Of a stretch of DNA of 64,000 nt, positions 27,207 to 36,242 are shown piece after piece. Below the pieces are notes generated by a model that saw nothing but the letters and a program-made list of their open reading frames with translations, was not told where the DNA came from and searched no databases. Positions within the stretch are counted from its first letter, which is position 1. Each line of letters starts with the position of its first letter. Both the position numbers and the translations under genes were made by a program. The stretch comes from Fusobacterium gastrosuis (GTDB lineage Bacteria > Fusobacteriota > Fusobacteriia > Fusobacteriales > Fusobacteriaceae), in contig NZ_LT607734.1 in the NCBI RefSeq assembly GCF_900095285.1, positions 372,001-436,000 on the forward strand. The letters are read 5' to 3'.

Positions 27207-27764
27207 TTATATAAAATTAGTGTACATTATTTTTAGTTGTTCAAATATTATTTCAAATTTTAATATACCCAAAGCTCCAATCAAAAATACAAAAATTAAC
27301 ATTGGTCTTATAAATGATCTTTCATATTTTCTTTTTTTTATAAAAATAATACAAGAAAGTAGTATTACAAAAATATATTCATATATGTCTGTCATATAGA
27401 AAATTCCAATAAAAATATTCACTAAAACTGTCATAGAAAAAAATAACTTTGTTGTTTTTTCATCGCAACTGATATTGATAGGAATCTTTAAAAGTGCACC
27501 TCCTTGCCATTTATACGGGAATAAATCAAAAATCATATGAATTGCTATTGCAATAGAAAATCCAACTATAAAATATTTGAAAAAGAAATCATTTTTTACC
27601 TTATAAGCCAAAACCAATAATAATGTTATAAACGGACTATGTGTCACTATACTTCTATGCCTTAAACCTAGTTTAAAGTCCCAATCAGGTAATTTTATTC
27701 CAAATAAAAATGAAACAAATATTAAAACAAATCCAAGTAAATTTATGTTCTTAATAAAAATCAT
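27207..27764 (-). CDS. YdjM/DUF457-like membrane-bound putative metal-dependent hydrolase
   Basis: A 185-residue membrane protein with about five helices. The family's putative metal motifs are present: LPDWDFKLGLRHRSIVTHS near residue 25-43 and HMIFDLFPYKWQGGA near residue 96. Members are annotated as membrane-bound metal-dependent hydrolases with unknown substrate. It stands alone, divergent from the esterase gene and upstream of the transketolase promoter. Confidence 0.75.
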   Translation of the reverse strand: MIFIKNINLLGFVLIFVSFLFGIKLPDWDFKLGLRHRSIVTHSPFITLLLVLAYKVKNDFFFKYFIVGFSIAIAIHMIFDLFPYKWQGGALLKIPINISCDEKTTKLFFSMTVLVNIFIGIFYMTDIYEYIFVILLSCIIFIKKRKYERSFIRPMLIFVFLIGALGILKFEIIFEQLKIMYTNFI

Positions 27765-27929
27765 ATTTTCTCCAATCTTTTAGTTTTTCTCACATATTTT
27801 ATTATATACAAAATCTTTTTTCAAATAAAAAAAGTTTGGAAAATATTTTTTACAAATTCTTAAAATTTTCATTTTAAATTCATTTTTATATTGTATATTA
27901 TATGTTAATAATATAAAAAGGAGAAAATT

Positions 27930-29192
27930 ATGAAGAAATTATTTTTATTGTTTTTGAATATCACTACATTGTCTTTTGCAAGCCATATTACAAATATTGA
28001 AGCTATAAGTGAAGTTTTTGGGGATGGAGAAAAACTATCATCTATTATTCTTACTTATGATAAAGCCTTGAAATCTTCTTCTGTAAGCACTGAAGATTTT
28101 TTTGTTCCAGAAAGAGAAATTAAGGATGTCTATGTCAGCAAAAATTTTAAATCTAAAGATAGAACAGGAGAACATGTTATAGTTGAGCTAAAAGATTTGC
28201 CTATGGTAGATAGTTCCACAGAACCTAGCAATCCTCAAAATGAAGCCGAAAAAGTAAAAAAACGAGCTATGGGACTTACTGGCCCAACTTTAGGAAGTAA
28301 AGGAAGACCTAAACCTTTAGTTGAAGTAAAAGCTGAAATTAGTCAGATTGGTGAAGTACAAACAAAATATAATGAAATTTATTTGCCTGAACTTAATTTG
28401 GCTTCCAACTCAACTCGTCAATTGGTTATTGAAGACTTTGTTCAAAATATATTTGTAGATGAAAAGCAAAATAATGAAAAACTTTTATATAATTTATATA
28501 TTCCTAAAAATTATAATCCGAATAAAAAATATCCTTTAGTCGTATTTATGCACGATGCAGGAACTGTTTCCCCTGAAACAAAGGCTACTCTTAGTCAAGG
28601 TCTTGGAGCTATTGCTTGGGCCAGTCCAGAATGGCAAGAAAAGTATCCAAGCTTTGTTTTAGCTCCACAATACGATACTGTTATCGTTAATGATAAATAT
28701 GAGTATGGTCCCGAGCTAGATAGGACTATCCATTTGATAGAAAGCCTAAGTAAACAATATTCAATTGATACAAAACGTATTTATAACACTGGACAATCAA
28801 TGGGTGGAATGGCAAATATATCTTTAGATTCAAGATATACTGATTTTTTTGCTGCTTCTTATATTATTGGAAGTAAATGGGATGTGAATGTAACTGCACC
28901 ACTAGCTACTCAAAATATTTGGTTTGTTGTTTCAGAAAATGATCCAGGAGCTAAACCAAGTATAGATGCAATTTCAAACAATTTAGAAAATCATGGAGCT
29001 TCTATAAAAAGATTTACTATTGATGCCAACCAAGATAAAAAACTTTTTAACCAAGAAGTAAAATCTTTTATTGATAAAACAACAAATATTTATTATACAA
29101 CTTATATTGGTGGAAGTCATAGGTATACTTGGCAACATTCATATTCTATGTTTCCAGCTATGGAATGGATATTCTCAAGATCTAAAAAATAA
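27930..29192 (+). CDS. Secreted alpha/beta-hydrolase esterase with N-terminal Ig-like domain
   Basis: A 420-residue protein with a cleavable signal (FLNITTLSFA, residues 8-17), a beta-rich N-terminal domain of about 150 residues, then an alpha/beta-hydrolase core. YPLVVFMHDAG marks the oxyanion region, GQSMGGMA the nucleophile elbow and GGSHRYTWQ the probable catalytic His. It resembles PHB-depolymerase/esterase proteins of anaerobes that act on esters outside the cytoplasm. The substrate is unknown. A terminator follows it. Confidence 0.82.
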   Translation: MKKLFLLFLNITTLSFASHITNIEAISEVFGDGEKLSSIILTYDKALKSSSVSTEDFFVPEREIKDVYVSKNFKSKDRTGEHVIVELKDLPMVDSSTEPSNPQNEAEKVKKRAMGLTGPTLGSKGRPKPLVEVKAEISQIGEVQTKYNEIYLPELNLASNSTRQLVIEDFVQNIFVDEKQNNEKLLYNLYIPKNYNPNKKYPLVVFMHDAGTVSPETKATLSQGLGAIAWASPEWQEKYPSFVLAPQYDTVIVNDKYEYGPELDRTIHLIESLSKQYSIDTKRIYNTGQSMGGMANISLDSRYTDFFAASYIIGSKWDVNVTAPLATQNIWFVVSENDPGAKPSIDAISNNLENHGASIKRFTIDANQDKKLFNQEVKSFIDKTTNIYYTTYIGGSHRYTWQHSYSMFPAMEWIFSRSKK

Positions 29193-29224
29193 AATAATCT
29201 TATCTCTTAATATATATTTAAAGA

Positions 29225-29254
29225 AGACTATTTTCAGTTAAATAGTCTTTTTTT
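29225..29254 (+). terminator. Terminator after the esterase gene
   Basis: AAGACTATTT and AAATAGTCTT form a 10-bp stem followed by a T run. Confidence 0.8.
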
Positions 29255-29255
29255 C

Positions 29256-29284
29256 TTGACAACTTTTCTTTTTTTATATACTAT
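29256..29284 (+). promoter_or_regulatory. Promoter for the M20 amidohydrolase operon
   Basis: TTGACA (29256-29261) and TACTAT (29279-29284) are 17 bases apart, about 34 bases before the amidohydrolase start. It begins immediately after the esterase terminator. Confidence 0.65.
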
Positions 29285-29317
29285 GAGAAAAATATATTTT
29301 ATATAAGGAGGAGTTCT

Positions 29318-30511
29318 ATGAATGTAATTGAAGAAGTTAAAAAAATTGAACATGATATTATAAAATGGAGAAGAGATTTACATAAAATTCCCGAATTAAA
29401 TCTACACCTACCTAAGACCTCAAAATATGTACAAGATAGACTTACTGAAATGGGAATAAAATTTCATACCCTTGTAAATGGTTCAGCTATAGTTGCATTA
29501 ATCGAAGGAAATAAAAAAGGGAAAACTCTAGCCATTCGTGGGGATATGGATGCTCTTCCAATTCAAGAAGAAACTGGTCTTGAATTTTCTTCTGAACATT
29601 CTGGATGTATGCATGCCTGCGGACATGATGGGCACACTGCTATGCTTTTAGGTGCTGCAAAAATTTTAAATGAAAATAGAGATAAATTTACAGGAAACAT
29701 AAAACTTCTATTTCAGCCCGGGGAAGAATATCCAGGTGGAGCTAAACCAATGATAGATGAAGGTGCAATGGAAAATCCAAAAGTAGATGCTGTAATAGGT
29801 TTACATAATGGAGCTATAAATGAGAATATTTTACCTGGAAGTATTGCTTATAGAAACGGATGTATGATGGCTTCTATGGATAGATTTTTAATAAAGGTTA
29901 TCGGAAAAGGTTGTCATGGTGCTTACCCTCAACTTGGTGTAGATCCGATTGTAGTTGCCAGTGAAATAGTTTTAGGACTACAAAAAATTGTAAGTCGTGA
30001 AATAAACACGAATATTCCATCTATACTTTCTGTTTGTAAAATAAATGGGGGATTTTCTCAAAACATAATCCCTGATAGTGTTGAATTAGAAGGAACAGTT
30101 AGAGCTACCGATCCTGAAACAAGAAACTTTATAGCAAAAAGAATCGAAGAAGTAGTAAAAGGAATAACAACTGCTGCAAGAGCAAGTTATGAGATAGAAT
30201 ATGATTTTAAATATCCACCTGTTATTAATGATGAAAATTTCAATAGTTTGTTTTTAGAAGCTGCAAAAAAAATATTGAAAAATGAAAATATAATTGAAAT
30301 GCCTACACCTGTTATGGGAGGAGAAGATGTTGCATTCTTTTTAGAAAAAGCACCTGGAACTTTCTTTTTCTTGTCAAATCCTAGGATTCATGAAAATGGA
30401 AAAATTTATCCTCATCATAATTCAAAATTTGATTTAGATGAATCTTTCTTCTATGTAGGAACTGCTCTATTTGTACAGACTGCACTTGATTACTTAAATA
30501 TAAAAAATTAA
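29318..30511 (+). CDS. M20 family amidohydrolase (N-acyl amino acid/peptide deacylase)
   Basis: A 397-residue cytosolic metallo-amidohydrolase. Metal-binding motifs are AIRGDMDALPI, MHACGHDGHTAML, FQPGEEYPGGA and the C-terminal PVMGGEDVAFF. Relatives hydrolyse N-acetyl or indoleacetyl amino acids, hippurate or aminobenzoyl-glutamate; the exact substrate is not evident. It begins an operon with two membrane proteins, 18 bases downstream, that are likely to move its substrate or product. Confidence 0.9.
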   Translation: MNVIEEVKKIEHDIIKWRRDLHKIPELNLHLPKTSKYVQDRLTEMGIKFHTLVNGSAIVALIEGNKKGKTLAIRGDMDALPIQEETGLEFSSEHSGCMHACGHDGHTAMLLGAAKILNENRDKFTGNIKLLFQPGEEYPGGAKPMIDEGAMENPKVDAVIGLHNGAINENILPGSIAYRNGCMMASMDRFLIKVIGKGCHGAYPQLGVDPIVVASEIVLGLQKIVSREINTNIPSILSVCKINGGFSQNIIPDSVELEGTVRATDPETRNFIAKRIEEVVKGITTAARASYEIEYDFKYPPVINDENFNSLFLEAAKKILKNENIIEMPTPVMGGEDVAFFLEKAPGTFFFLSNPRIHENGKIYPHHNSKFDLDESFFYVGTALFVQTALDYLNIKN

Positions 30512-30529
30512 TTTTTAGGAGGAGATATT

Positions 30530-31297
30530 ATGAAAAATGTTAAGTTGCATTTTGTTGCTCTATGTCTGGTTATCATTTCTGAATACATAGGCATAGTAAA
30601 ATTTAATCTAGGTAAAGGGGTTATAGCTCTTTTTCCAATGCTTTATGCTATGATTTTCGGGGTACTAGCTTCACCTAAATTTACAAAAATTGTGAATGAA
30701 AAAGATATGGATGATGCAGGTTCCTTAGTTAGCATTACCTTATTGTTATTAATGGCTAAGTATGGAACTACTATTGGACCATCTTTCCCAAAAATTGTTT
30801 CTGCTAGTCCTGCTTTAATTTTACAAGAGTTCGGTAATTTAGGAACTGTTCTACTTGGAGTTCCTATGGCTATGTTTTTAGGACTAAAAAGAGAAGTAAT
30901 TGGAGCAGCTCACTCTATTGCCAGAGAACCTAATGTTGCAATTGTTGCTGACAAATATGGACTGGACTCTCCTGAAGGTGAAGGAGTTTTAGGGGTGTAT
31001 ATTGTTGGAACTGTATTTGGAACTGTATTTATTGGTTTGCTAGCTTCATTTTTAGCTGTTTATACTCCTCTTCATCCTTATTCACTTGCAATGGCATCAG
31101 GTGTTGGTTCAGCAAGTATGATGACAGCTTCTGTTGGAGCTCTATCAACTCTTTATCCTGATATGGCTGAAACTATTGCAGCTTTTGGTGCATCAAGTAA
31201 TTTACTTTCTGGTTTAGATGGTGTATATATGTCTTTATGGCTCGCTTTACCACTTACAGAATATTTGTATAAAAAGTTAAATAAGGAGGTAAGATAA
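30530..31297 (+). CDS. DUF3100 multi-pass membrane protein, probable transporter part
   Basis: A 255-residue membrane protein with about eight helices, matching the DUF3100 pattern (DDAGSLVSITLLLLMAKYGT, GLKREVIGAAHSIAREPN, SGVGSASMMTASVGAL). It occurs beside M20 amidohydrolases in many bacteria (family knowledge). It ends one base before the next gene, which suggests a two-subunit carrier. Direction and substrate are unknown. Confidence 0.75.
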   Translation: MKNVKLHFVALCLVIISEYIGIVKFNLGKGVIALFPMLYAMIFGVLASPKFTKIVNEKDMDDAGSLVSITLLLLMAKYGTTIGPSFPKIVSASPALILQEFGNLGTVLLGVPMAMFLGLKREVIGAAHSIAREPNVAIVADKYGLDSPEGEGVLGVYIVGTVFGTVFIGLLASFLAVYTPLHPYSLAMASGVGSASMMTASVGALSTLYPDMAETIAAFGASSNLLSGLDGVYMSLWLALPLTEYLYKKLNKEVR

Positions 31298-31298
31298 T

Positions 31299-31745
31299 AT
31301 GACTTTATTTAATAATCTTATTATTCTTTTAATTACTGGATTTCTTACTTTGGTTGGCAATTTTGTTGGTCCTAAAATAAATCCAATTGAAGCTTTACCA
31401 GGTATGTTCATTTTAATAGCCATAGCCTTTGTAGGAATAGTTTTAGCCAAAGTAATACCTGTGAAAATTCCTAGTGTTGCTTATATAGTTACTATTGCTA
31501 CTGTTTTAACTATTCCTGGTGGTCCAATTGCAGAAATAGTATCTGTATATACTGCAAAAGTTAATTTCTTAGCATTATGTACTCCTATTCTTGCCTATGC
31601 AGGAATATATACTGGAAAAAATATTGATTCACTAAAAAAAACAGGTTGGAAAATTCTCGTTTTAGGATTATTTGTAATCTTAGGAACTTATTTAGGTTCA
31701 GCTATTATTGCTCAAATTATTTTAAAAATGTTAGGTCAGATATAA
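31299..31745 (+). CDS. Small membrane protein paired with DUF3100
   Basis: A 148-residue protein with four or five hydrophobic helices and few charges (LPGMFILIAIAFVGIVLAKV, SVAYIVTIATVLTIPGGPIA). It has no assigned function I can name. The one-base spacing to the DUF3100 gene and the shared operon argue that the two act as halves of one carrier. Confidence 0.7.
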   Translation: MTLFNNLIILLITGFLTLVGNFVGPKINPIEALPGMFILIAIAFVGIVLAKVIPVKIPSVAYIVTIATVLTIPGGPIAEIVSVYTAKVNFLALCTPILAYAGIYTGKNIDSLKKTGWKILVLGLFVILGTYLGSAIIAQIILKMLGQI

Positions 31746-31775
31746 AAACACATAAAATTTATATTTATTTAAATT

Positions 31776-31808
31776 AAAAAGGAACTATATTAATTTAGTT
31801 CCTTTTTT
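31776..31808. terminator. Bidirectional terminator between convergent operons
   Basis: AAAAAGGAACTA and TAGTTCCTTTTT form a 12-bp stem. It serves the plus-strand amidohydrolase operon and the minus-strand metal transporter, overlapping the latter's last codons. Confidence 0.8.
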
Positions 31809-32630
31809 ACTTATAAAAAATACTATTAAAAATATCATTCCTATTACTACTGATATAGCTCCAGAGATGGAAATATCGAATTCAAATGCTAACCTTACTC
31901 CAATCAATGTAGATAATATTCCAAAAAATATACTCCAACATATCATAGCTTTCAAACTTTTTGAAATTAAATACGCAGTTGATGCTGGTCCAACCATAAA
32001 AGATACCATTAGTGTAACTCCTATAGCTTCAAAAGATGTTATTGCTGTTATTGATACTAAAGTCATTAAAGAATAATGTATAAATATTGGAAATAAACCT
32101 AGGGAACTTGCCAAAACTCTATCAAATATAGAAATTTTTATTTCCTTAAAAAAGAGAACAATAAACGTTAAATTCAAGCATAGTACCATTATTCCTGTAA
32201 TAACAGAATATGGGATTTCTAAACCAAAAATAGTTTTGGTGTGAAAAGGTGCAAATACAATCTCACCAAGCAAAACAGAATCTACATCTAAATGTGTATT
32301 AGCTGTGTACTTAGAAACTAAAATAACTGCTATACTAAATAAAAATGACATTACAATTCCTATTGCTGAATCTTCTTTTATTAATCTTATATTTGAAATT
32401 AATTCTACTAAATAAACTGTCATCAACGCAAAAATTGATGCACCTACTATTAATAATGGTGAGTCAATTTTTTTTACAATAAAAAAACTTATAATTATTC
32501 CCAATAAAATAGTATGACTTATTGCATCTGTTAACATGGATATTTTTTTTAAAACTAAAAATACTCCTAATATTGAACAAGAAATAGAAACTAATATAGC
32601 TATTATATAAATAGTTAAAATTAAATTCAT
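31785..32630 (-). CDS. Metal ABC transporter permease 2 (TroD/MntD-like)
   Basis: A 281-residue ABC-3 family permease with about eight helices. Family segments are ILGVFLVLKKISMLTDAISH near the N-terminus and ITSFEAIGVTLMVSFMVGPA later. It pairs with the permease upstream, overlapping it by 4 bases. Substrate is a divalent metal (Mn, Zn or Fe). Its last codons overlap the terminator. Confidence 0.9.
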   Translation of the reverse strand: MNLILTIYIIAILVSISCSILGVFLVLKKISMLTDAISHTILLGIIISFFIVKKIDSPLLIVGASIFALMTVYLVELISNIRLIKEDSAIGIVMSFLFSIAVILVSKYTANTHLDVDSVLLGEIVFAPFHTKTIFGLEIPYSVITGIMVLCLNLTFIVLFFKEIKISIFDRVLASSLGLFPIFIHYSLMTLVSITAITSFEAIGVTLMVSFMVGPASTAYLISKSLKAMICWSIFFGILSTLIGVRLAFEFDISISGAISVVIGMIFLIVFFISKKGTKLI

Positions 32631-33547
32631 TTTTTTACACCATCCATCAATTCACTGCTGGTTTGATATTTTCTTTTATAAGTTCTAACTTTTTTTATTA
32701 TTATTCCTTGATTAATTGAAAATAATATACTAAATATCACAAAAAAAGTTGAAACTATTACTATAATTGGCCCTGTAGGTAAACTGGTATCCATTGTAGA
32801 AATAATACTTCCTATTGCTCCTGATAAAAATCCAAAAACTGCAGATATCAAAACAACATTTAATAATTTATCACTCCACTGTCTTGCAGCAATAGCTGGT
32901 GCTATCATCATAGCAGTCATTAAAATTACTCCAGCAATTTCTATACCAACTACAATATTTATAACAATTAAAACTGAAACTAAAAATTTTATTTTATCAC
33001 TATTTAGTCCTATCGCTTTACCATAATCAGGATCAAATATACTAATTTTTATTTCTCTCCAAAATATTATTAAAATTAATACCAATATAAACCCTATTCC
33101 AATAAGCAGATAAATATCCTTTACAACTATCGTAGATGCTTGTCCAAAAATAAATCTAGTTAATCCTGCATTTCTAGCACCTGGTATTTTTTTTAAATAA
33201 CTTAATAAAACCATGCCTAAACCAAAAAAACTTGAAAGTATTAAAGCTATTGCACTATCAAATTTTAATTTAGAATGTTTTTGTATATATTGAATTAAGA
33301 CTATACAAACTATTCCTATTAGTAGAGCACCTATTAATAAGATATGCAACTTTTTACTTCCAGTAAAAATAAAAGCCAAACATACCCCAGCAAGAGAAGC
33401 ATGTGCTACTCCATCTCCTATTAAACTTTCTTTTTTTAAAACAGCAAAATTCCCAATTATTGCACTTATCATCGCCAATAATGAGCAACCAAATATAACT
33501 ATTTTGAATGTATAGCTATTTTTTAAAAGTTCTATATATTCAATCAT
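32627..33547 (-). CDS. Metal ABC transporter permease 1 (TroC/MntC-like)
   Basis: A 306-residue ABC-3 permease with eight or nine helices. Typical segments are IIGNFAVLKKESLIGDGVAH near the N-terminus and the later VGIEIAGVILMTAMMIAPAI. A hydrophilic tail rich in Lys and Arg follows the last helix. It sits 16 bases after the ATPase gene and overlaps the second permease. Confidence 0.9.
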   Translation of the reverse strand: MIEYIELLKNSYTFKIVIFGCSLLAMISAIIGNFAVLKKESLIGDGVAHASLAGVCLAFIFTGSKKLHILLIGALLIGIVCIVLIQYIQKHSKLKFDSAIALILSSFFGLGMVLLSYLKKIPGARNAGLTRFIFGQASTIVVKDIYLLIGIGFILVLILIIFWREIKISIFDPDYGKAIGLNSDKIKFLVSVLIVINIVVGIEIAGVILMTAMMIAPAIAARQWSDKLLNVVLISAVFGFLSGAIGSIISTMDTSLPTGPIIVIVSTFFVIFSILFSINQGIIIKKVRTYKRKYQTSSELMDGVKK

Positions 33548-33563
33548 GTATCTTTCTCCATCT

Positions 33564-34271
33564 CTATTTTTTTTTATAAGTTTTCTCTATATTTTCTTCA
33601 TTAAAAACATCTTCAACCGGTCCAGCTGCAACAATAGTTTTATTAATAAATGCAACCGTATCAAAATAAGAAGTAACAGTCTGTAAATCATGATGAACCA
33701 CAATTAAAGTCTTTCCTGATTTTTTTAATTCTTTTAGTATTTCTACAATCGCTTTTTCAGTTTTAGAATCTACACCTTGAAAGGGTTCATCCATTAAATA
33801 TATTTCTGCATTTTGTAAAATAGCCCTTGCAAGAAATGCTCTTTGCTGCTGACCACCTGATAATTTTGAAATTTGTCTCTCTTTAAATTCAGTTAAACCT
33901 ACTTTTTCAATAACCCTTTCTACATTTTTCTTTTCTGTTTTATTTATTTTTTTTAAAAAGCCAACTCTTCCATAGCATCCCATTTCAACCACATCAAAAA
34001 GTGTTATAGGAAAGTCCCAGTCTACACTTCCTCTTTGTGGAACATAAGCTATTTTTTTTCTTACTTCTTTATATAATTTACCCTTAATTTTTATTTCTCC
34101 ACCTATAGGTTTTATGAAATTTAATATAGTTTTAAGTAAAGTTGACTTTCCTGCTCCATTTGGACCCATTAAAGCTAAAAAATCTCCTCTTTTTATATTT
34201 AAATTTACATTTTCTAAGACAGTTGTCTCATCATATGCAACTGATATATTCTTTATCTCTATAACATTCAT
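33564..34271 (-). CDS. Metal ABC transporter ATP-binding protein (TroB/MntB-like)
   Basis: A 235-residue ATPase with Walker A GPNGAGKST, signature LSGGQQQRAFLARA, Walker B IYLMDEPFQGVD and switch His in VVHHDLQT. The FQGVD after Walker B and the VPQRGSVDWDFPITLFDVVE segment are typical of the Mn/Zn/Fe importer group. It follows the binding-protein gene by 18 bases. Confidence 0.93.
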   Translation of the reverse strand: MNVIEIKNISVAYDETTVLENVNLNIKRGDFLALMGPNGAGKSTLLKTILNFIKPIGGEIKIKGKLYKEVRKKIAYVPQRGSVDWDFPITLFDVVEMGCYGRVGFLKKINKTEKKNVERVIEKVGLTEFKERQISKLSGGQQQRAFLARAILQNAEIYLMDEPFQGVDSKTEKAIVEILKELKKSGKTLIVVHHDLQTVTSYFDTVAFINKTIVAAGPVEDVFNEENIEKTYKKK

Positions 34272-34289
34272 ATATTCCCTACCTTAATT

Positions 34290-35204
34290 TTATTTTAAAG
34301 AGTCTACTATTGTATCTGTATTTATTTTTAGTGTTTTTATATATGTATTTGCATTACTTTTACTATCTCCCATAGAGTCAGAATACAATTCTCCACCTAT
34401 TACAATTTCTTTTCCCTTAGATCTTACAGCCTCTTTCAGCGCTTCTATACTTCTGTGATTTACAGAACTTTCAACAAATATAGCTTTTATATTTTTTTTA
34501 AAAATAAAATTAGCAAGCTCTTCTATTTCTTTAGCTCCTATTTCAGATTCTGTAGAAATACCTTGAATTGCTTTTACTTCCATACCAAACTGCTGTGCAA
34601 AATATCCAAAAGCATCATGAGCTGTAATTAAATATCTAGATTCCTTTGGAATTTCTTCTATCCTTGCCTTTATGTAATCTGTAGTTATCTCTAACTCTTC
34701 CAAGTACTTTTTTAAATTATTCTCAAAGAATTCTTTTTCTTCAGGCTTTAATTCTATCAACATTTCTGTAACAAACTTTACTTGTTCTTGCCAAAATTCT
34801 ATATTAAACCAAACATGTGGATCATAAGTATTTTCTTCCGTTTTTATTAATTTCTGCCTATCTAATTTTTCACTCAAGTTTAACTTTTTTTTGTTTGACA
34901 ATTTAGAAAAAATTTCTTCCATTCTTCCTTCCAAATGTAAACCTGCATAAACTATTAACTCTGCATCTTGAATTTTTCTTATATCTCCAGCAGTTGCTAC
35001 GTAAGAATGTGGATCTTCTCCCTCCTGCATAAGAGATATTACTTCTACTTTATCTTTTCCAATTTCTTCTACTAAATTTGTATAATAATTTATTGTTGTT
35101 AATACCTTTATTTTATCAGTTTCAATTTTATTTTTATTTTCACAAGCTATTATAAATAATGTCATTACTATAAAAAAAGTTAGTTTTTTTATTTTATTAA
35201 ACAT
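34290..35204 (-). CDS. Metal-binding lipoprotein of the ABC transporter (TroA/MntA-like)
   Basis: A 304-residue lipoprotein with signal and lipobox FIIAC. It belongs to the cluster A-I metal-binding group. Candidate ligands are the His of GEDPHSY, the His of YDPHVWF, the His of ITAHDAFGYF and the Asp of LYSDSMG, the TroA-like His-His-His-Asp set. A Glu in FVESSVN is also present, as in PsaA-type manganese proteins, so Mn versus Zn cannot be settled. There is no long His-rich loop, which weakly disfavours a pure ZnuA role. First gene of the four-gene operon. Confidence 0.9.
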   Translation of the reverse strand: MFNKIKKLTFFIVMTLFIIACENKNKIETDKIKVLTTINYYTNLVEEIGKDKVEVISLMQEGEDPHSYVATAGDIRKIQDAELIVYAGLHLEGRMEEIFSKLSNKKKLNLSEKLDRQKLIKTEENTYDPHVWFNIEFWQEQVKFVTEMLIELKPEEKEFFENNLKKYLEELEITTDYIKARIEEIPKESRYLITAHDAFGYFAQQFGMEVKAIQGISTESEIGAKEIEELANFIFKKNIKAIFVESSVNHRSIEALKEAVRSKGKEIVIGGELYSDSMGDSKSNANTYIKTLKINTDTIVDSLK

Positions 35205-35271
35205 TTTTCCCTTCCTTTAACTATTATTTACTTAATATTTTAGCCTATTTTATTATACTATATATTTTATA

Positions 35272-35314
35272 AAAAAAAAGAAAAGAACTAAATTATTTGT
35301 TAATTTAATTCTTT
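35272..35314 (-). terminator. Terminator after the sugar-acid operon
   Basis: A 14-bp stem with one wobble (arms 35282-35295 and 35301-35314) is followed on the minus strand by a long T run (35272-35279). It ends the kdgT-to-aldolase transcript before the metal transporter promoter region. Confidence 0.75.
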
Positions 35315-35325
35315 CCTTATTCCTA

Positions 35326-36222
35326 TTATTTAATTTTATACTTCCCTATTACTTTTTTTATTTCTTCTTCTTGAAGAAAGTTAGTTTCTAATAAAGGCTT
35401 AATACAAAAATCATTTAGCTTTAGTCCTTCTAATTGAAGAGCCCTTTTTAAAATTGGGATAAAAGGTGTTCCTATAGTATACAATGACATTAAGTCATTC
35501 ACTTGTTTTTGAATGTTTTCTACTTTTTCAAAATCTTTTTTATTTATTGCATTTACCCATGATGCAAATAATTCTGGGTATAAGTTAGATAAACCTCCTA
35601 TACAACCAGCACCTCCAGAAAGCATATTATGTACAAAATTTTCATCAAATCCACAAAAAATTTCAAAATTTGGAAATTCTTTTAAAATTTTTGTTAATAA
35701 CTCTCTTGTATGTCCCATTTCAGAAACAGTATCTTTATATCCTACTATATTTTTATTCTTTCTTAAAAGTTTCAAAGTCACATCTGGATTTAAATCATAA
35801 CCTGTCCTATCAGGGAAATTATATAAGTATATATCTCCATCAATAGACTTAGCTAATGTATCAAAATAATATTCAATACTTTCGTTTGATAATGAAAAAT
35901 AATATGGTCCTATTACCATGACTGCTTCTGCACCTTTTTTTAATGCAAAGTTTGATAATTCTATAGTCTCACTAATCAAATTACAAGCTGTTCCAACATA
36001 TAATTTTACTCTGTTTTTCATATAGTTTGCTGCCTCTTCTATTATTTTGTATTTTTGTTCAATAGTCATCGAAAAAAATTCGCCTGTACTACCTAGTAAA
36101 ACCACCCCATCTATTCCACCTTTTATCAAATGTTCCCATATTCTTTTATTAGCTTCTATATCTAATTCTCCATTTGCATCAAATGCTGTAATAACCGGTG
36201 TCAAAAATTTAGCTTTTTTCAT
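35326..36222 (-). CDS. DHDPS/NAL-family 2-keto-3-deoxy acid aldolase or dehydratase
   Basis: A 298-residue class I aldolase-fold enzyme. It shows LLGSTGEFFSMT (the GTTGE-type motif with Ser), the active-site Tyr in YLYNFPDRTG and the Schiff-base Lys in IVGYKDT. The superfamily includes dihydrodipicolinate synthase, N-acetylneuraminate lyase and 2-keto-3-deoxy sugar-acid aldolases. The operon (KdgT, UxaA halves, FAH) makes a sugar-acid aldolase or dehydratase far more likely than lysine synthesis. Last gene of the operon. Confidence 0.85.
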   Translation of the reverse strand: MKKAKFLTPVITAFDANGELDIEANKRIWEHLIKGGIDGVVLLGSTGEFFSMTIEQKYKIIEEAANYMKNRVKLYVGTACNLISETIELSNFALKKGAEAVMVIGPYYFSLSNESIEYYFDTLAKSIDGDIYLYNFPDRTGYDLNPDVTLKLLRKNKNIVGYKDTVSEMGHTRELLTKILKEFPNFEIFCGFDENFVHNMLSGGAGCIGGLSNLYPELFASWVNAINKKDFEKVENIQKQVNDLMSLYTIGTPFIPILKRALQLEGLKLNDFCIKPLLETNFLQEEEIKKVIGKYKIK

Positions 36223-36242
36223 ATCAGTTCTCCCCTATACTC

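Noticed and set aside
35205..35271. Metalloregulator (MntR/Fur-type) box before the metal transporter
   Set aside because: I looked for a dyad in the promoter region. TTTTAGCC/CTATTTT-like words are present but not symmetric enough to call.
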